Shown here: in pieces, positions 1 through 8,442 of the stretch
Layout: each line of letters opens with the position of its first letter
Numbering within the stretch: position 1 is the first letter of the stretch
Origin: Streptomyces sp. SPB162
Lineage (GTDB): Bacteria; Actinomycetota; Actinomycetes; Streptomycetales; Streptomycetaceae
Assembly (NCBI RefSeq): GCF_029504575.1
Contig: NZ_JAQFII010000001.1
Location: 434,001 to 498,000 of the forward strand
Direction: 5' to 3'
Length of the DNA stretch: 64,000 nucleotides
The notes under the pieces: model-generated
What the model was told of the DNA's origin: nothing
Databases searched by the model: none
What the model saw: the letters and a program-made list of their open reading frames with translations, nothing else
Translations under genes and position numbers: made by a program

Positions 1-1
1 G

Positions 2-1402
2 GTCAGCTTCCAGCTGTACGAGGGGCTCACCCGCTACGACCTGTCCAGGACCGACGCGCCCCCGGAGATCACCGGCGCGCTCGCGGAGTCCTGGAAGGTC
101 GCGGCCGACGCCAAGACCTGGACGTTCACCCTGCGCAGGAACGTGAAGTTCCAGGACGGCACCCCCTTCGACGCCGACGCGGTCGTCTTCAACCTCGACC
201 GCTACCTGGACAAGCACAGCGCGCAGTACACCGACGCACTCGGTGCGGCGGCGCAGGAGTACGCCGGGGACATCGCCACCTACCGCAAGGTCGACGCCGA
301 GCACGTCGAACTGGTCACCACCGCGCCGAACGGGCACTTCGCCGAAGACCTCGCCCATGTCCTGATCGCGAGCCCCACCGCCGTCCGCAAGTACGGGGCG
401 GCCGACTTCGGGCAGCACCCGGTCGGCACCGGGCCCTTCGCCTTCAGCTCCCAGACCGCCGGGCAGGAGATCACCCTGGTCGCCAACAAGGGGTACTGGC
501 GGGGCGTGCCCAAGCTCGACAAGCTGGTGGTCAAGTCGCTGCCGGACGTCGCCGCCCGCACCGCCGCGCTGCGCTCCGGCGGCGTCAACTGGATCGAGTA
601 TCCGAACCCCGACGACATCGACAGCCTCAAGGCCGACGGGGTGCAGCTCGTCACCAACAGCTATGACCACCTGTGGTACTGGATCCTGGACACGTCCAAG
701 GCGCCGTGGAACGACCCGCGGGTCCGGCAGGCGGCCAACTTCGCCATCGACCGCAAGGCGATCGCCGAGAAGCTGCTGCACGGCACCGCCGACCCGGCCT
801 ACCAGGCCGCGCCCCGCGCCACCTTCGCGTTCGACCCGGCGGGCGACGCCTACTCCTACGACCCGGCCAAGGCGAAGCGACTGCTGGCCGAGGCGGGGAA
901 GACGGGCGGTTTCAGCACCACGGTCACCGTGCCGACCGGCGGCTCGGGGAACCTGCTCCCGGTCCCGATCAGCGAGGCGATCCAGCGCGACCTCGCCGCC
1001 GTCGGCATCAAGGTGCAGCTCCGCACCACCGACTGGTCGACGCTGATCAGCGCGGAGGCCAAGGGCCAGGTCGCCCTCGGTTCCGACGCTATCGCGCAGT
1101 CCACCACCCTGTTCCAGTCCGAGGCGCTGCTGCCGCTCTTCATCGGCAGCAAGAGCCCCTTCTGGACCGGCCACTACACCAACCCGCGGGTGGACTCCCT
1201 GCTCGCTTCCGCGTCGGCCTCGACGGACCAGACCAAGCGGCGGGCCGACTACCGGCAGGCGCTGGATCTGGTGAGCAAGGACGCGCCGTGGCTCTTCGTG
1301 GTCAACGACCGCAATCCGCGGGCGCTGTCGCCCAAGGTGCGCGGCCTGGTGCAGCCGCAGTCCTGGTTCCTGGACCTGACGACGGTCTGGGTCCGCTCGT
1401 AG
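2..1402 (+). CDS. ABC transporter solute-binding protein, peptide/nickel type (5' partial)
   Basis: Extracellular solute-binding protein of the SBP_bac_5 (oligopeptide/nickel) family, which delivers a ligand to an ABC importer. The reading frame is open from base 2, so the signal peptide and lipobox lie outside the window. Family features visible are VSFQLYEGLTRYD at the very start, FQDGTPFDADAVVFNL shortly after, VGTGPFAF, and the late segment NDPRVRQAANFAIDR. The C-terminus ends naturally at LTTVWVRS. The gene is followed after 60 bp by an LLM oxidoreductase on the same strand, a pairing seen where the imported compound is oxidised by a flavin enzyme. The ligand cannot be told from sequence. 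No permease or ATPase genes follow, so they would have to lie upstream of the window. Confidence 0.9.
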   Translation, partial: VSFQLYEGLTRYDLSRTDAPPEITGALAESWKVAADAKTWTFTLRRNVKFQDGTPFDADAVVFNLDRYLDKHSAQYTDALGAAAQEYAGDIATYRKVDAEHVELVTTAPNGHFAEDLAHVLIASPTAVRKYGAADFGQHPVGTGPFAFSSQTAGQEITLVANKGYWRGVPKLDKLVVKSLPDVAARTAALRSGGVNWIEYPNPDDIDSLKADGVQLVTNSYDHLWYWILDTSKAPWNDPRVRQAANFAIDRKAIAEKLLHGTADPAYQAAPRATFAFDPAGDAYSYDPAKAKRLLAEAGKTGGFSTTVTVPTGGSGNLLPVPISEAIQRDLAAVGIKVQLRTTDWSTLISAEAKGQVALGSDAIAQSTTLFQSEALLPLFIGSKSPFWTGHYTNPRVDSLLASASASTDQTKRRADYRQALDLVSKDAPWLFVVNDRNPRALSPKVRGLVQPQSWFLDLTTVWVRS

Positions 1403-1462
1403 GTCCCGGCGTCAGGCTGCGCCTTCCCACCGCTCACCCGCCACGAGAGGACCCGTCGTCCC

Positions 1463-2488
1463 ATGACCGCCCCGCACGAACCGCCCGCACGAACCGCGGC
1501 GGCCCCACCGCGGTGGGGTATCACCCTGCCGCTGCCGGGGCTCACCATCGACCGGCACCGTTTCATCGTCGAACGGCTCCCCGACCTCGGGTACACCGAT
1601 ATCTGGAGCGCCGAGGGCGGCGGCACCGACGCCTTCACCCCGCTGGCGGCCGCGGCCGCCTGGTCCTCGTCGCTGCGCATCGGCACCGGCATCGTCCCGG
1701 TGCACACCCGTGGTCCGGCGGTGCTCGCCCAGACCGCCGCGACCCTCGCGCAACTCGCCCCCGGGCGGGTGCTGCTGGGAATCGGCGCCTCGGTGCCCGC
1801 CCATGTGACCGACATCAACGGCATCCCGTTCGACGAGCCGTTCAAACGCACCCGGGACGTCCTGCGGTTCACCACCCGGGCGTTGCGCGGCGAGCACGTC
1901 TCCGGGGACTTCGACACCTTCTCGATCACCGGCTTCCAGCTGCCGCATCCGCCCGCCGCACCGGTCAAGGTCATTCTCGGCGCGCTGCGTCCCGGCATGC
2001 TGCGGCTGGGCTTCACCGAAGGGGACGGGGCGATCACCAACCTGCTCTTCCCCGAGGACGTGCCCACCGTGCTGAACGCGGTCGGGCCGCAGCCTGCCGG
2101 CAAGGAGCTGGTGGTCAAGGTGTTCGTGTGTCCCACCGAGGACACCGACTACGCCCATCGCGCCACGCGTCCCTTCCTCGCGTGGATCCTCAACCGCGAG
2201 CCGTACCGCAAGTTCCACGAGTGGCTCGGGCACGGCGAGTTGCTGCGCGAGTCGCACGAGCGCTGGGAGGCCGGGGACCCCGAGGGAGCCCAGAAGGCGC
2301 TGCCGGACGAGGTGGTGGATGGTCTGTTCATCAGTGGGTCGCCCGAGGAGTGCCGGGAGCGCATCCTGCGCTACCACATCCCGGGGGTGACCACGATCCA
2401 GCTGTACGTCTCGCTGCCGCCGGAGGTCTTCGTGAGCCGTGCCAAACTGCTCGACACGCTGGCCCGGCTGGGGCCCGCCGCCGGCTGA
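1463..2488 (+). CDS. LLM-class flavin-dependent oxidoreductase
   Basis: Luciferase-like (LLM) TIM-barrel oxidoreductase of 341 residues, probably F420- or FMN-dependent. Diagnostic stretches are WGITLPLPGLT near the start, the early strand GYTDIWSAEGGGTDAF, SSLRIGTGIVPVHTRGP and PGRVLLGIGAS; the C-terminal DGLFISGSPEECRERI is typical of F420-dependent members. It starts at an ATG 60 bp downstream of the solute-binding protein, with GAGAGGA just upstream, and is probably cotranscribed with it. The substrate is unknown; the context suggests oxidation of the compound taken up by the transporter. A second, different LLM enzyme lies at 47931-48896. Confidence 0.88.
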   Translation: MTAPHEPPARTAAAPPRWGITLPLPGLTIDRHRFIVERLPDLGYTDIWSAEGGGTDAFTPLAAAAAWSSSLRIGTGIVPVHTRGPAVLAQTAATLAQLAPGRVLLGIGASVPAHVTDINGIPFDEPFKRTRDVLRFTTRALRGEHVSGDFDTFSITGFQLPHPPAAPVKVILGALRPGMLRLGFTEGDGAITNLLFPEDVPTVLNAVGPQPAGKELVVKVFVCPTEDTDYAHRATRPFLAWILNREPYRKFHEWLGHGELLRESHERWEAGDPEGAQKALPDEVVDGLFISGSPEECRERILRYHIPGVTTIQLYVSLPPEVFVSRAKLLDTLARLGPAAG

Positions 2489-2558
2489 ACCGGCGGTCCT
2501 GGTCCGCGGTCACCGGTTCCGCCGAACGGAGTCCGCGGGGCCGGCCCTCCCCTCGGGC

Positions 2559-2918
2559 CTACGTGGCCGGTTCGGGTGCCGGCATGTGTTCCAGCACGTC
2601 GAAGTCCAGACGGAGTTCGGGGAGCCGGAGGACCCGTAGCAACGGCGGGTGGGTGCAGAGCAGGCGCACCCGTCCCTCCCTGGCGACCGCGCGGCTGCGG
2701 GCGCGCACCAGGGTGGTGATGCCGCTGCCGTCGAGGAACTCGACCTGCCGCAGATCGATGAGCAGGTCCGGGTGGCGGCCCGCGGTCAGGGAGTCCAGGA
2801 AACGGGTGAGGTCGGGGGCGGTCAGAAGATCGATCTCGCCGCGGAGCGGCACCACGGTGCAGTCACCGTGGGTGTGGGTGTGGTCCGGTGCGAACACGGG
2901 CGTGCTGGACTCTTCCAC
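2559..2918 (-). CDS. STAS-domain anti-anti-sigma factor
   Basis: Small single-domain STAS protein (119 residues from the chosen start) of the SpoIIAA/RsbV type, which binds an anti-sigma kinase and is controlled by serine phosphorylation. The fold is visible as VVPLRGEIDLLTAPDL, then DLLIDLRQVEFLDGSGITTL, where the Ser in DGSG is the expected phosphorylation site. The GTG at 2918 was chosen because GAGGGAG lies five bases upstream; a GTG at 2957 would add 13 residues but has no ribosome site. No anti-sigma kinase or SigB-like gene is next to it, so the partner is presumably elsewhere. It converges with the LLM gene on its other side. Confidence 0.85.
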   Translation of the reverse strand: MEESSTPVFAPDHTHTHGDCTVVPLRGEIDLLTAPDLTRFLDSLTAGRHPDLLIDLRQVEFLDGSGITTLVRARSRAVAREGRVRLLCTHPPLLRVLRLPELRLDFDVLEHMPAPEPAT

Positions 2919-3120
2919 GACGGCTCCCTCGGATACGGGACGATCGTGCAGGGGCACCGACAGGGTCAGGGTCGACGCGAGTTACCGTACGTGCGCTCGA
3001 CACGATTCGGACCTTGTTCGCGAAAGCGATGCGTGGGCAATACCAGTGTGGTAGGAAACGAGTTCCTACGCCGCGCCGACCCACCACAGCACCCCTCCGG
3101 GCCCGTGGCCCGCGGGACGG

Positions 3121-3342
3121 TCAGGCGCAGTAGCGGATCAGCCAGTCGTTGTCGGGGTCACGGCCGAACCGCGGGTCGCTCGGCGCGTTCGACGGGCTCT
3201 CCTCGACCATCTGCTCCGGCAGGACGCGCTCGGGAAGCCGCCCGAAGCGGGCGGCCCGCCCTCCGGCCGGGGCGTCGACGGGACGCTGCCCGTCTGGGCC
3301 CTGCCTGCTGGAATGACCCGCTCGTTCGTGACGTGTGTTCAT
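3121..3342 (-). CDS. small hypothetical protein, 73 residues
   Basis: Short basic/acidic protein of unknown function. The N-terminal half is Arg/Gly-rich and probably disordered. The C-terminal half is more protein-like: LPERVLPEQMVEESP, then FGRDPDNDWLIRYCA at the extreme end, with an aromatic and a Cys near the stop. A GAGG ribosome site lies about five bases before the ATG, and third positions are G/C-rich. It lies between the STAS gene and the ECF41 sigma gene on the same strand. The conserved-looking C-terminus argues that it is real, but no family could be assigned; a short spurious ORF remains possible. Confidence 0.5.
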   Translation of the reverse strand: MNTRHERAGHSSRQGPDGQRPVDAPAGGRAARFGRLPERVLPEQMVEESPSNAPSDPRFGRDPDNDWLIRYCA

Positions 3343-3477
3343 GGCGACCTCGGACTCGGCTCGGCACAGCTGGGAGCCCGCATGGCTCCTACCGCGCCAA
3401 CGAACCGCGCGCCCCGGAGATTCCCCGGCCGACCCCTCCCACGCCGCCGACCCCGCCCACCCCGGCCGGGACCCGCG

Positions 3478-4419
3478 TCAGCCCATGCGGGAGAGCTTGT
3501 CGGGGTTGGTCACGAAGTAGATGCCCTGTACCTGGGCGCTGCCCGGGACCAGTTCGACGACCAGTACCGCGAAGGGCGTTCCGGCGCGGAACAGCACCGC
3601 CGAGGGGTCCCCGTTGATCCGCTCGTAGCGGATGTCCAGTCCGCGGCCGGCGCGGCCGGCTCCGGCGTGCAGGACCCTGGCCACCTTGTCGCGACCGTGG
3701 ACCGGCCGCCGCCCGGCGGCCGTGGCCTTGCCTCCGCCGTCGGCCCACAGCGTCACGTCGGGCGCCAGCAGTGCGAGCAGCGCTTGCAGGTCGCCGCCGG
3801 ACACCGCCGCGGCGAACCGCTCGGTCACCTGCTGCCGCAGCCGCGGGTCGGCCCGGTAGCGGGGGCGCCGGGCGTGCACGTGCTCCCGGGCGCGGTGCGC
3901 GAGCTGGCGGACCGCGGCGGGCGTGCGGCCGAGGATGTCCGCGGTCTCGGTGTGGGCGTAGCCGAACAGCTCGTGCAGGACGAACACCGCGCGTTCCAGC
4001 GGGGTCAGGGTCTCCAGGACGACCAGCAGCGCCATCGACACCGACTCGGTGCGCTCGGCCACGTCGGCGCCGTCACTGGGGGCGGGCACATCGGCGAGCG
4101 GGGTGATCAGCGGCTCGGGGAGCCACGGTCCGATGTACGTCTCCCGTCGCCGGCTGATCACGGCCTGCCGGGCGAGCGCCTTGTTCACCGCGATCCGCAC
4201 CAGGTACGGGCGTGGAGCCGCGATCGGCTCCGCACCGGGCGCTCCCGCCCGGGACGTCCAGGCCAGCCAGGTCTCCTGCAGCACGTCCTCGGTGTCGGCG
4301 ACGCTGCCGAGCATGTCGTAGACGATGGAGAACAGCAGCTCGCGGTGGCCGACGAACACCTCCGTGGCGTCGTCCGCCGTCGTTGCGCGGGCACGGTCGG
4401 CGGGCGGGGTGTCGGACAT
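3478..4419 (-). CDS. sigJ: ECF41-family RNA polymerase sigma factor (SigJ-like)
   Basis: Extracytoplasmic-function sigma factor of 313 residues with a SnoaL-like C-terminal extension, the mark of ECF41. Region 2 is VGHRELLFSIVYDMLGSVADTEDVLQ (given in part) around residues 22-55; region 4 is LTPLERAVFVLHELFGY with AAVRQLAHRAREHV near residues 130-180. The extension carries the ECF41 motif WADGGGKA and ends in NPDKL. In this family the extension binds core polymerase and tunes activity in place of an anti-sigma factor. The usual neighbour, a carboxymuconolactone decarboxylase or oxidoreductase gene, is missing in this window. A candidate self-recognised promoter lies upstream at 4453-4486. Confidence 0.9.
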   Translation of the reverse strand: MSDTPPADRARATTADDATEVFVGHRELLFSIVYDMLGSVADTEDVLQETWLAWTSRAGAPGAEPIAAPRPYLVRIAVNKALARQAVISRRRETYIGPWLPEPLITPLADVPAPSDGADVAERTESVSMALLVVLETLTPLERAVFVLHELFGYAHTETADILGRTPAAVRQLAHRAREHVHARRPRYRADPRLRQQVTERFAAAVSGGDLQALLALLAPDVTLWADGGGKATAAGRRPVHGRDKVARVLHAGAGRAGRGLDIRYERINGDPSAVLFRAGTPFAVLVVELVPGSAQVQGIYFVTNPDKLSRMG

Positions 4420-4452
4420 CGGGGGCCTCCTGTCGCTGGTAGCACCCGAGAG

Positions 4453-4486
4453 CGGTGCGGACGGCCGGAGTGTGACATCCGCACCG
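4453..4486 (-). promoter_or_regulatory. Candidate ECF41-type promoter inside an inverted repeat, upstream of the sigma gene
   Basis: On the minus strand a perfect TGTCACA (bases 4471-4477) matches the -35 element described for ECF41 sigma factors. Sixteen bases further downstream is CGCT, an imperfect match to the CGTC -10 element. The -35 is framed by a perfect 9-bp inverted repeat, CGGTGCGGA at 4453-4461 and TCCGCACCG at 4478-4486. Placement 34-67 bp before the sigma gene start fits autoregulation. The promoter assignment is inferred. Confidence 0.4.
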
Positions 4487-4578
4487 GCCTACCGGGCGGT
4501 ATCAAAGGGGGCGTGACCCCTCGACGCGGGGGTACGCGACGAGCGACGAGTGTCGCCCGCGAGACCCGGAGGTGTGCC

Positions 4579-4683
4579 GTGGATTCTTCCCGCCTGCTGC
4601 TGAACGCCGTTGTGCGCGTCGTCTGCCCGCGGTGCTACCGCGCCAGGTGCATCTGCGCGAAGCGGGGGCAGTGCGCGTACTGA
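4579..4683 (+). CDS. Cys-rich microprotein, 34 residues (putative)
   Basis: Short ORF with a GTG start preceded by GGAGGTG at five-base spacing. It begins (M)DSSRLLLNAVVRV and has a compact Cys-rich second half, CPRCYRARCICAKRGQC, with five Cys in 17 residues followed by AY and the stop. Third codon positions are almost all G or C, as in real genes here. The Cys spacing could make a small metal-binding knuckle or disulfide-bonded peptide. It sits alone on the plus strand, divergent from the sigma gene and convergent with the ferredoxin gene. The function is unknown, and chance occurrence of the ORF is possible. Confidence 0.45.
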   Translation: MDSSRLLLNAVVRVVCPRCYRARCICAKRGQCAY

Positions 4684-4714
4684 CCGGCCCGCTCCCGGCG
4701 GGGCGCCCACGGTG

Positions 4715-4924
4715 TCAGTCCTCGACCTCGATGGCGCCCGCCGGGCAGCACGCGACCGCCTCCTCCACGGCGGACCACGCGCTTTCCGGCGGAGCGCCCG
4801 GCAGAAGGACCACCCGCCCGTCGTCGTCCGCCTGGTCGAAGACCTCGGGGGCGGCCAGGACACACAGGCCCGAGCTGCAGCACAGGGAACGGTCGACGGT
4901 GACGCGCACGGGGTACTCCTTCAC
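4715..4924 (-). CDS. 3Fe-4S type ferredoxin, P450 redox partner
   Basis: Ferredoxin of 69 residues that passes electrons to a cytochrome P450. The cluster ligands are visible as CCSSGLC near residues 15-21 and CCPAGAIEVED at the C-terminus, with VTVDRSLC at the start; the single-cluster length is normal for Streptomyces P450-associated ferredoxins. It follows the P450 gene by 37 bp on the same strand, so the two are almost certainly cotranscribed. A ferredoxin reductase gene is not present nearby. The acidic middle (DQADDDGRVV) is typical of the interaction surface. Confidence 0.92.
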   Translation of the reverse strand: MKEYPVRVTVDRSLCCSSGLCVLAAPEVFDQADDDGRVVLLPGAPPESAWSAVEEAVACCPAGAIEVED

Positions 4925-4961
4925 AACAGGGGGGTCGGGCGGTGTCCGGCGCAGGCCCGGC

Positions 4962-6203
4962 TCACCAGGCCACGGGCAGCTGGAAGAGTCCGAAGATCGC
5001 CATGGTGTCGCGGAACGACAGCTCCCCGGTGGGGACGGCGATGCGCAGCCCCGGCAGCCGCCGCACGATGCCGGTCAGGGCGATCTGGAGTTCCAGGCGG
5101 GCCAGCGGCTGGCCCAGACACTGGTGGACGCCGAAGCCGAAGGCCAGATGGCGGCGGCCGGGACGCCCCACGTCGAGCCGGTCCGGCTCGGGGAAGGCCC
5201 GTTCGTCCCGGTTGGCCGCGGCCAGTGAGACGAGCACGCCGTCGCCCGCCCGCACGGTGACGCCGCCGATCTCCGTGTCGGCCAGCGCCACCCGCGGCAG
5301 CCCGGTGTGCACGATGGTCTGATGGCGCAGCAGTTCCTCCACCGCTCCGGCCACCCGGCCCGGATCGGCGCACAACAGCTCCCACTGGCGCGGATGTTGC
5401 AGCAGGTCCAGGACGGACAGCGCCGTCATGTTGGCGGTGGTCTCGTGTCCCGCGATGAGCAGCAGCAGGGCCATCCGGACGGTGTCGTCCAGGGTGAGTT
5501 CATCGCGGTCCGGATGGGCCGCGAGCAGCCGGCCGAGCAGGTCGTCCTGGGGATGGACGGCCTTCTCCTCCACCAGGTCCCGCAGGTAGCCGCTCAGCTC
5601 GTCGCGCGCGGCCCGCACCTGCTCGACGGGGGTGTGCTGGTTCAGCAGCACCCGGCTGCGGTCCTGGAAGAAGGCGTGGTCGGCGTAGGGCACACCCAGC
5701 AGTTCGCAGATCACGAGCGAAGGCAGCGGCAGGGCGAACGCGTCGACCAGATCCGCCGGCGGGCCGGCGGCGATCATGTCGTCGAGCAGGCCGTCCACCA
5801 TGCGTTCGACGCGCGGTCCGAGCCGCGCGACGCGCTTGATCATGAACTCCTGCGTCACCATGCGGCGCCGGCGGTCGTGCTCCGGCGGATCCATCCGGAT
5901 GAACGAGGGGGGCGAGTCGCGCAGGGCGGTCGCGGCCCGCGAGACGAACGGGAAGCCGTCACGGCTGGAATCGGCGCTGAACCGCTCGTCCCGCAGCACT
6001 TGGCGAGCCTCGGCGTGCCGGGTGACGAGCCAGGGCCTGCTGCCGTCCCAGAGCGTGACACGGGACGCGGGAGCCTGCTCGCGCAGTTCACCGAGAAGGG
6101 CCGGCGGATCCATCGGGCAGCCGCGCCGCGCCGGGAAGGCGGGGTCCACGGCACGGCCGGCGGACGGGCCGCCGGGGGACGGGGTGGCATCGGTGTGGGT
6201 CAT
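4962..6203 (-). CDS. Cytochrome P450
   Basis: Soluble bacterial P450 monooxygenase of 413 residues. Visible elements are the I-helix oxygen-activation motif AGHETTANM, the K-helix EELLR (ExxR), RDERAFPEPDRLDVGR, and the haem-binding loop FGFGVHQCLGQPLARLE with the proximal Cys. N-terminal FPARRGCPMDPP is typical of CYP105/107-like actinobacterial enzymes. It is transcribed with the ferredoxin just downstream and divergently from the STAND ATPase at 6365, with 161 bp between them. No biosynthetic core genes adjoin it, so its role may be xenobiotic hydroxylation or tailoring; the substrate is not predictable. Confidence 0.95.
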   Translation of the reverse strand: MTHTDATPSPGGPSAGRAVDPAFPARRGCPMDPPALLGELREQAPASRVTLWDGSRPWLVTRHAEARQVLRDERFSADSSRDGFPFVSRAATALRDSPPSFIRMDPPEHDRRRRMVTQEFMIKRVARLGPRVERMVDGLLDDMIAAGPPADLVDAFALPLPSLVICELLGVPYADHAFFQDRSRVLLNQHTPVEQVRAARDELSGYLRDLVEEKAVHPQDDLLGRLLAAHPDRDELTLDDTVRMALLLLIAGHETTANMTALSVLDLLQHPRQWELLCADPGRVAGAVEELLRHQTIVHTGLPRVALADTEIGGVTVRAGDGVLVSLAAANRDERAFPEPDRLDVGRPGRRHLAFGFGVHQCLGQPLARLELQIALTGIVRRLPGLRIAVPTGELSFRDTMAIFGLFQLPVAW

Positions 6204-6364
6204 GGAGAACGTGCACCTCCGGTGGGAGCCTCCGGGTTGATTGGTCGCCTGAGGAAACTAATTCGACCGTAGATCGTCCGCCCCGCAAGCGGTAGGGCGC
6301 CTTCCGGACAGGTGGATTCCCCGTCCCGGCTGCCCGCGCTTCCGCCGAGTGCCAGACTGGGCCC

Positions 6365-8404
6365 GTGATGGGGCACATTCCCGAGGAATCAACCAGTTTC
6401 GTCGGACGCGTCAGCGAACTGGCCTGCCTGGACGCAGCGTTGACCGGCCACCGGCTGGTCACCTTGACCGGTATCGGCGGCGTGGGCAAGACCCGGCTGG
6501 CGTTACGGGCGGCGGCCCGCGCCGCCGAACGATATCCCGACGGCGTGTGGTGGACCGACCTGTCGTCGCTGGACGGGGAACGGCTGCTGCTGGCGACCGT
6601 CTCGGACGCGGTCGACCTCGCCGACCACTCGTCCCGCATGCCGGTCGAGGCGCTGTGCGAATGGCTCGCCGGCAAGGAGATGCTGCTGGTGCTCGACTCC
6701 TGCGAGCACCTGGTCGACGGCTGCCGGGACCTCGTGGCGGATCTCCTGACCACCGTGCCGGGCCTGACCGTCCTGGCCACCAGCAGACAGCCGCTCGGCC
6801 TGGACTCCGAACACGTGGTGGACGTCCTGCCGATGCCGACCGACGGCGGGGACGCGCACTCCCTGTTCGTCGAACGGGCCACCGCCGCGGGATCCGCCGG
6901 CCGGCTCACGGAGCCCGGAGCGGACGCGGCCGTCGGCATGATCTGCCGCCGGCTGGAAGGCATCCCCCTGGCCCTGGAGCTCGCCGCGGCCCAGGTCGGC
7001 CGGGCCACCGTCCAGGAGGTCGCCGAACGCCTGGGCTCCCGCTTCGACCTGGTGAGCCGGTCCCTCGCCGTGTGGCCGCAGCGGCACCGCACCCTGCGGA
7101 CCACGATCGGCTGGAGCCATGAGCTCTGCCGGCCGGTGGAGCGACTGCTCTGGGCGCGGCTGACCGTCTTCCGGGGCGGCTTCGACCTCGAATCGGCCCG
7201 GTCGGTCTGCTCGGGCGGCCCGTTGAGCGCCGAGGCCGTCGGCTCGGTGCTGGAACGCCTGGTGGCCCAGTCGGTGGTCCGCCGGGACGGCGGGCGCTAC
7301 CGCATGCTGGACACCATCCGGGAGTACGGCCAGTGGTGGCTCCGGGCACTGTCCGAGGAATCCGCGCTGGCCGACCGCCACGCCTACCACTACCTGCGGC
7401 TGGCACGTCAGGCCGACGCGGGATGGCTCAGCGCCGACCAGGCCGGCTGGTACCGCTGGGTCAGCGCGGAACGCACCGACCTGTGCACCGCCCTGGACCA
7501 CCTCCTGGCCACGGACCCCCGGCACGCTCTGGACCTCGCGGGTCTCATCGGGTTCTTCTGGAGCGGCTGCGGACTCCTCCACGAAACCCGCGAATACCTG
7601 GAACAGGGACTCGCCGGGTACCGGACGCGCGGCCCCGAACGGACCCGGGCCCTGTGGGTGCTGGGACTGACCGTGACCCTGCAGGGGCAGTACGAGGACG
7701 CCCGGCGGCTGAGCGTGGACGCCGCGCGCGCGGCCTGGGAGGACGGCGACACCGAGGCGGTGGTCGCGGCGGCCAACATCAGCGGCCTGATCTCCGTGCT
7801 GACGGGGCAGCCGCTCGCCGCGCGGGTGACCTCCGACCACGCCCTGGAGGTCGGTCCCGGCCGGTCCTTCGTCTCGGCCGCCCGGTTCCGCTGCCGGCTG
7901 GTCAAGGTCTTCGCCCTCATCGGACTCGGCAAACTGCCGGAGGCCCGGGCCGAGGCGGAAGCCCTGCGCGAACGGTGCGTGGAGCTCGACGAGTGCTGGA
8001 CCCGCTCGTACCTCGACTACCAACTCTCCATCGTCGCCCTCCTCGCGGGCAATCCCACCGCCGCGGCCTGCCACGCCCGCACGATGCTCGACGGCAAGCG
8101 GCTCCTGCGCGACAACTTCGGCATCGCCCTGGGACTGGACCTGCTGGCCGCCGCCATCGCGGCCCAGGGCGAGGGCGAACGGGCGGCGGGGGTCTTCGGC
8201 GTCGGGCAGGCCTTCTGGCGCACGGTCGGACATCCCCAGCGCGGGACACCGGAGTTGGGCCCGATCCGGGCGGAGTGCGAACGCACGGCCCGCGCCCGGA
8301 TCGGCGACGAGGCCTACGAGCGCGCCTTCCGGCGCGGCGCCGCCGCGGACCTGCAGACCGCCCTCGCCTCCGTGCTGGACGCCGCCTCCCCCATCGAGGC
8401 CTGA
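6365..8404 (+). CDS. STAND-type ATPase regulator without a DNA-binding domain
   Basis: Protein of 679 residues of the AfsR/LAL-like signal-transduction ATPase class. The N-terminus has SFVGRVSELACL, then the Walker A loop GIGGVGKTRLA near residue 38 and Walker B LLVLDSCEHLV near residue 115; LATSRQPLGL is the sensor-like segment. RRLEGIPLALELAAAQV is the NB-ARC GLPLA motif, and the C-terminal half is helical and TPR-like. Relatives usually carry a SARP domain in front or a LuxR helix-turn-helix at the end; neither is present here. Either GTG 6365 or ATG 6368 could start it. It is divergent from the P450 operon, which it might control through a partner. Confidence 0.85.
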   Translation: MMGHIPEESTSFVGRVSELACLDAALTGHRLVTLTGIGGVGKTRLALRAAARAAERYPDGVWWTDLSSLDGERLLLATVSDAVDLADHSSRMPVEALCEWLAGKEMLLVLDSCEHLVDGCRDLVADLLTTVPGLTVLATSRQPLGLDSEHVVDVLPMPTDGGDAHSLFVERATAAGSAGRLTEPGADAAVGMICRRLEGIPLALELAAAQVGRATVQEVAERLGSRFDLVSRSLAVWPQRHRTLRTTIGWSHELCRPVERLLWARLTVFRGGFDLESARSVCSGGPLSAEAVGSVLERLVAQSVVRRDGGRYRMLDTIREYGQWWLRALSEESALADRHAYHYLRLARQADAGWLSADQAGWYRWVSAERTDLCTALDHLLATDPRHALDLAGLIGFFWSGCGLLHETREYLEQGLAGYRTRGPERTRALWVLGLTVTLQGQYEDARRLSVDAARAAWEDGDTEAVVAAANISGLISVLTGQPLAARVTSDHALEVGPGRSFVSAARFRCRLVKVFALIGLGKLPEARAEAEALRERCVELDECWTRSYLDYQLSIVALLAGNPTAAACHARTMLDGKRLLRDNFGIALGLDLLAAAIAAQGEGERAAGVFGVGQAFWRTVGHPQRGTPELGPIRAECERTARARIGDEAYERAFRRGAAADLQTALASVLDAASPIEA

Positions 8405-8442
8405 TCCGGACCGCCGCACCCCCGGGATGGCATCCTCGGCCC

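Noticed and set aside
673..3054. 793-codon plus-strand frame over the first three genes
   Set aside because: Repetitive Arg/Gly/Pro composition without family resemblance; shadow of the solute-binding protein and LLM frames.
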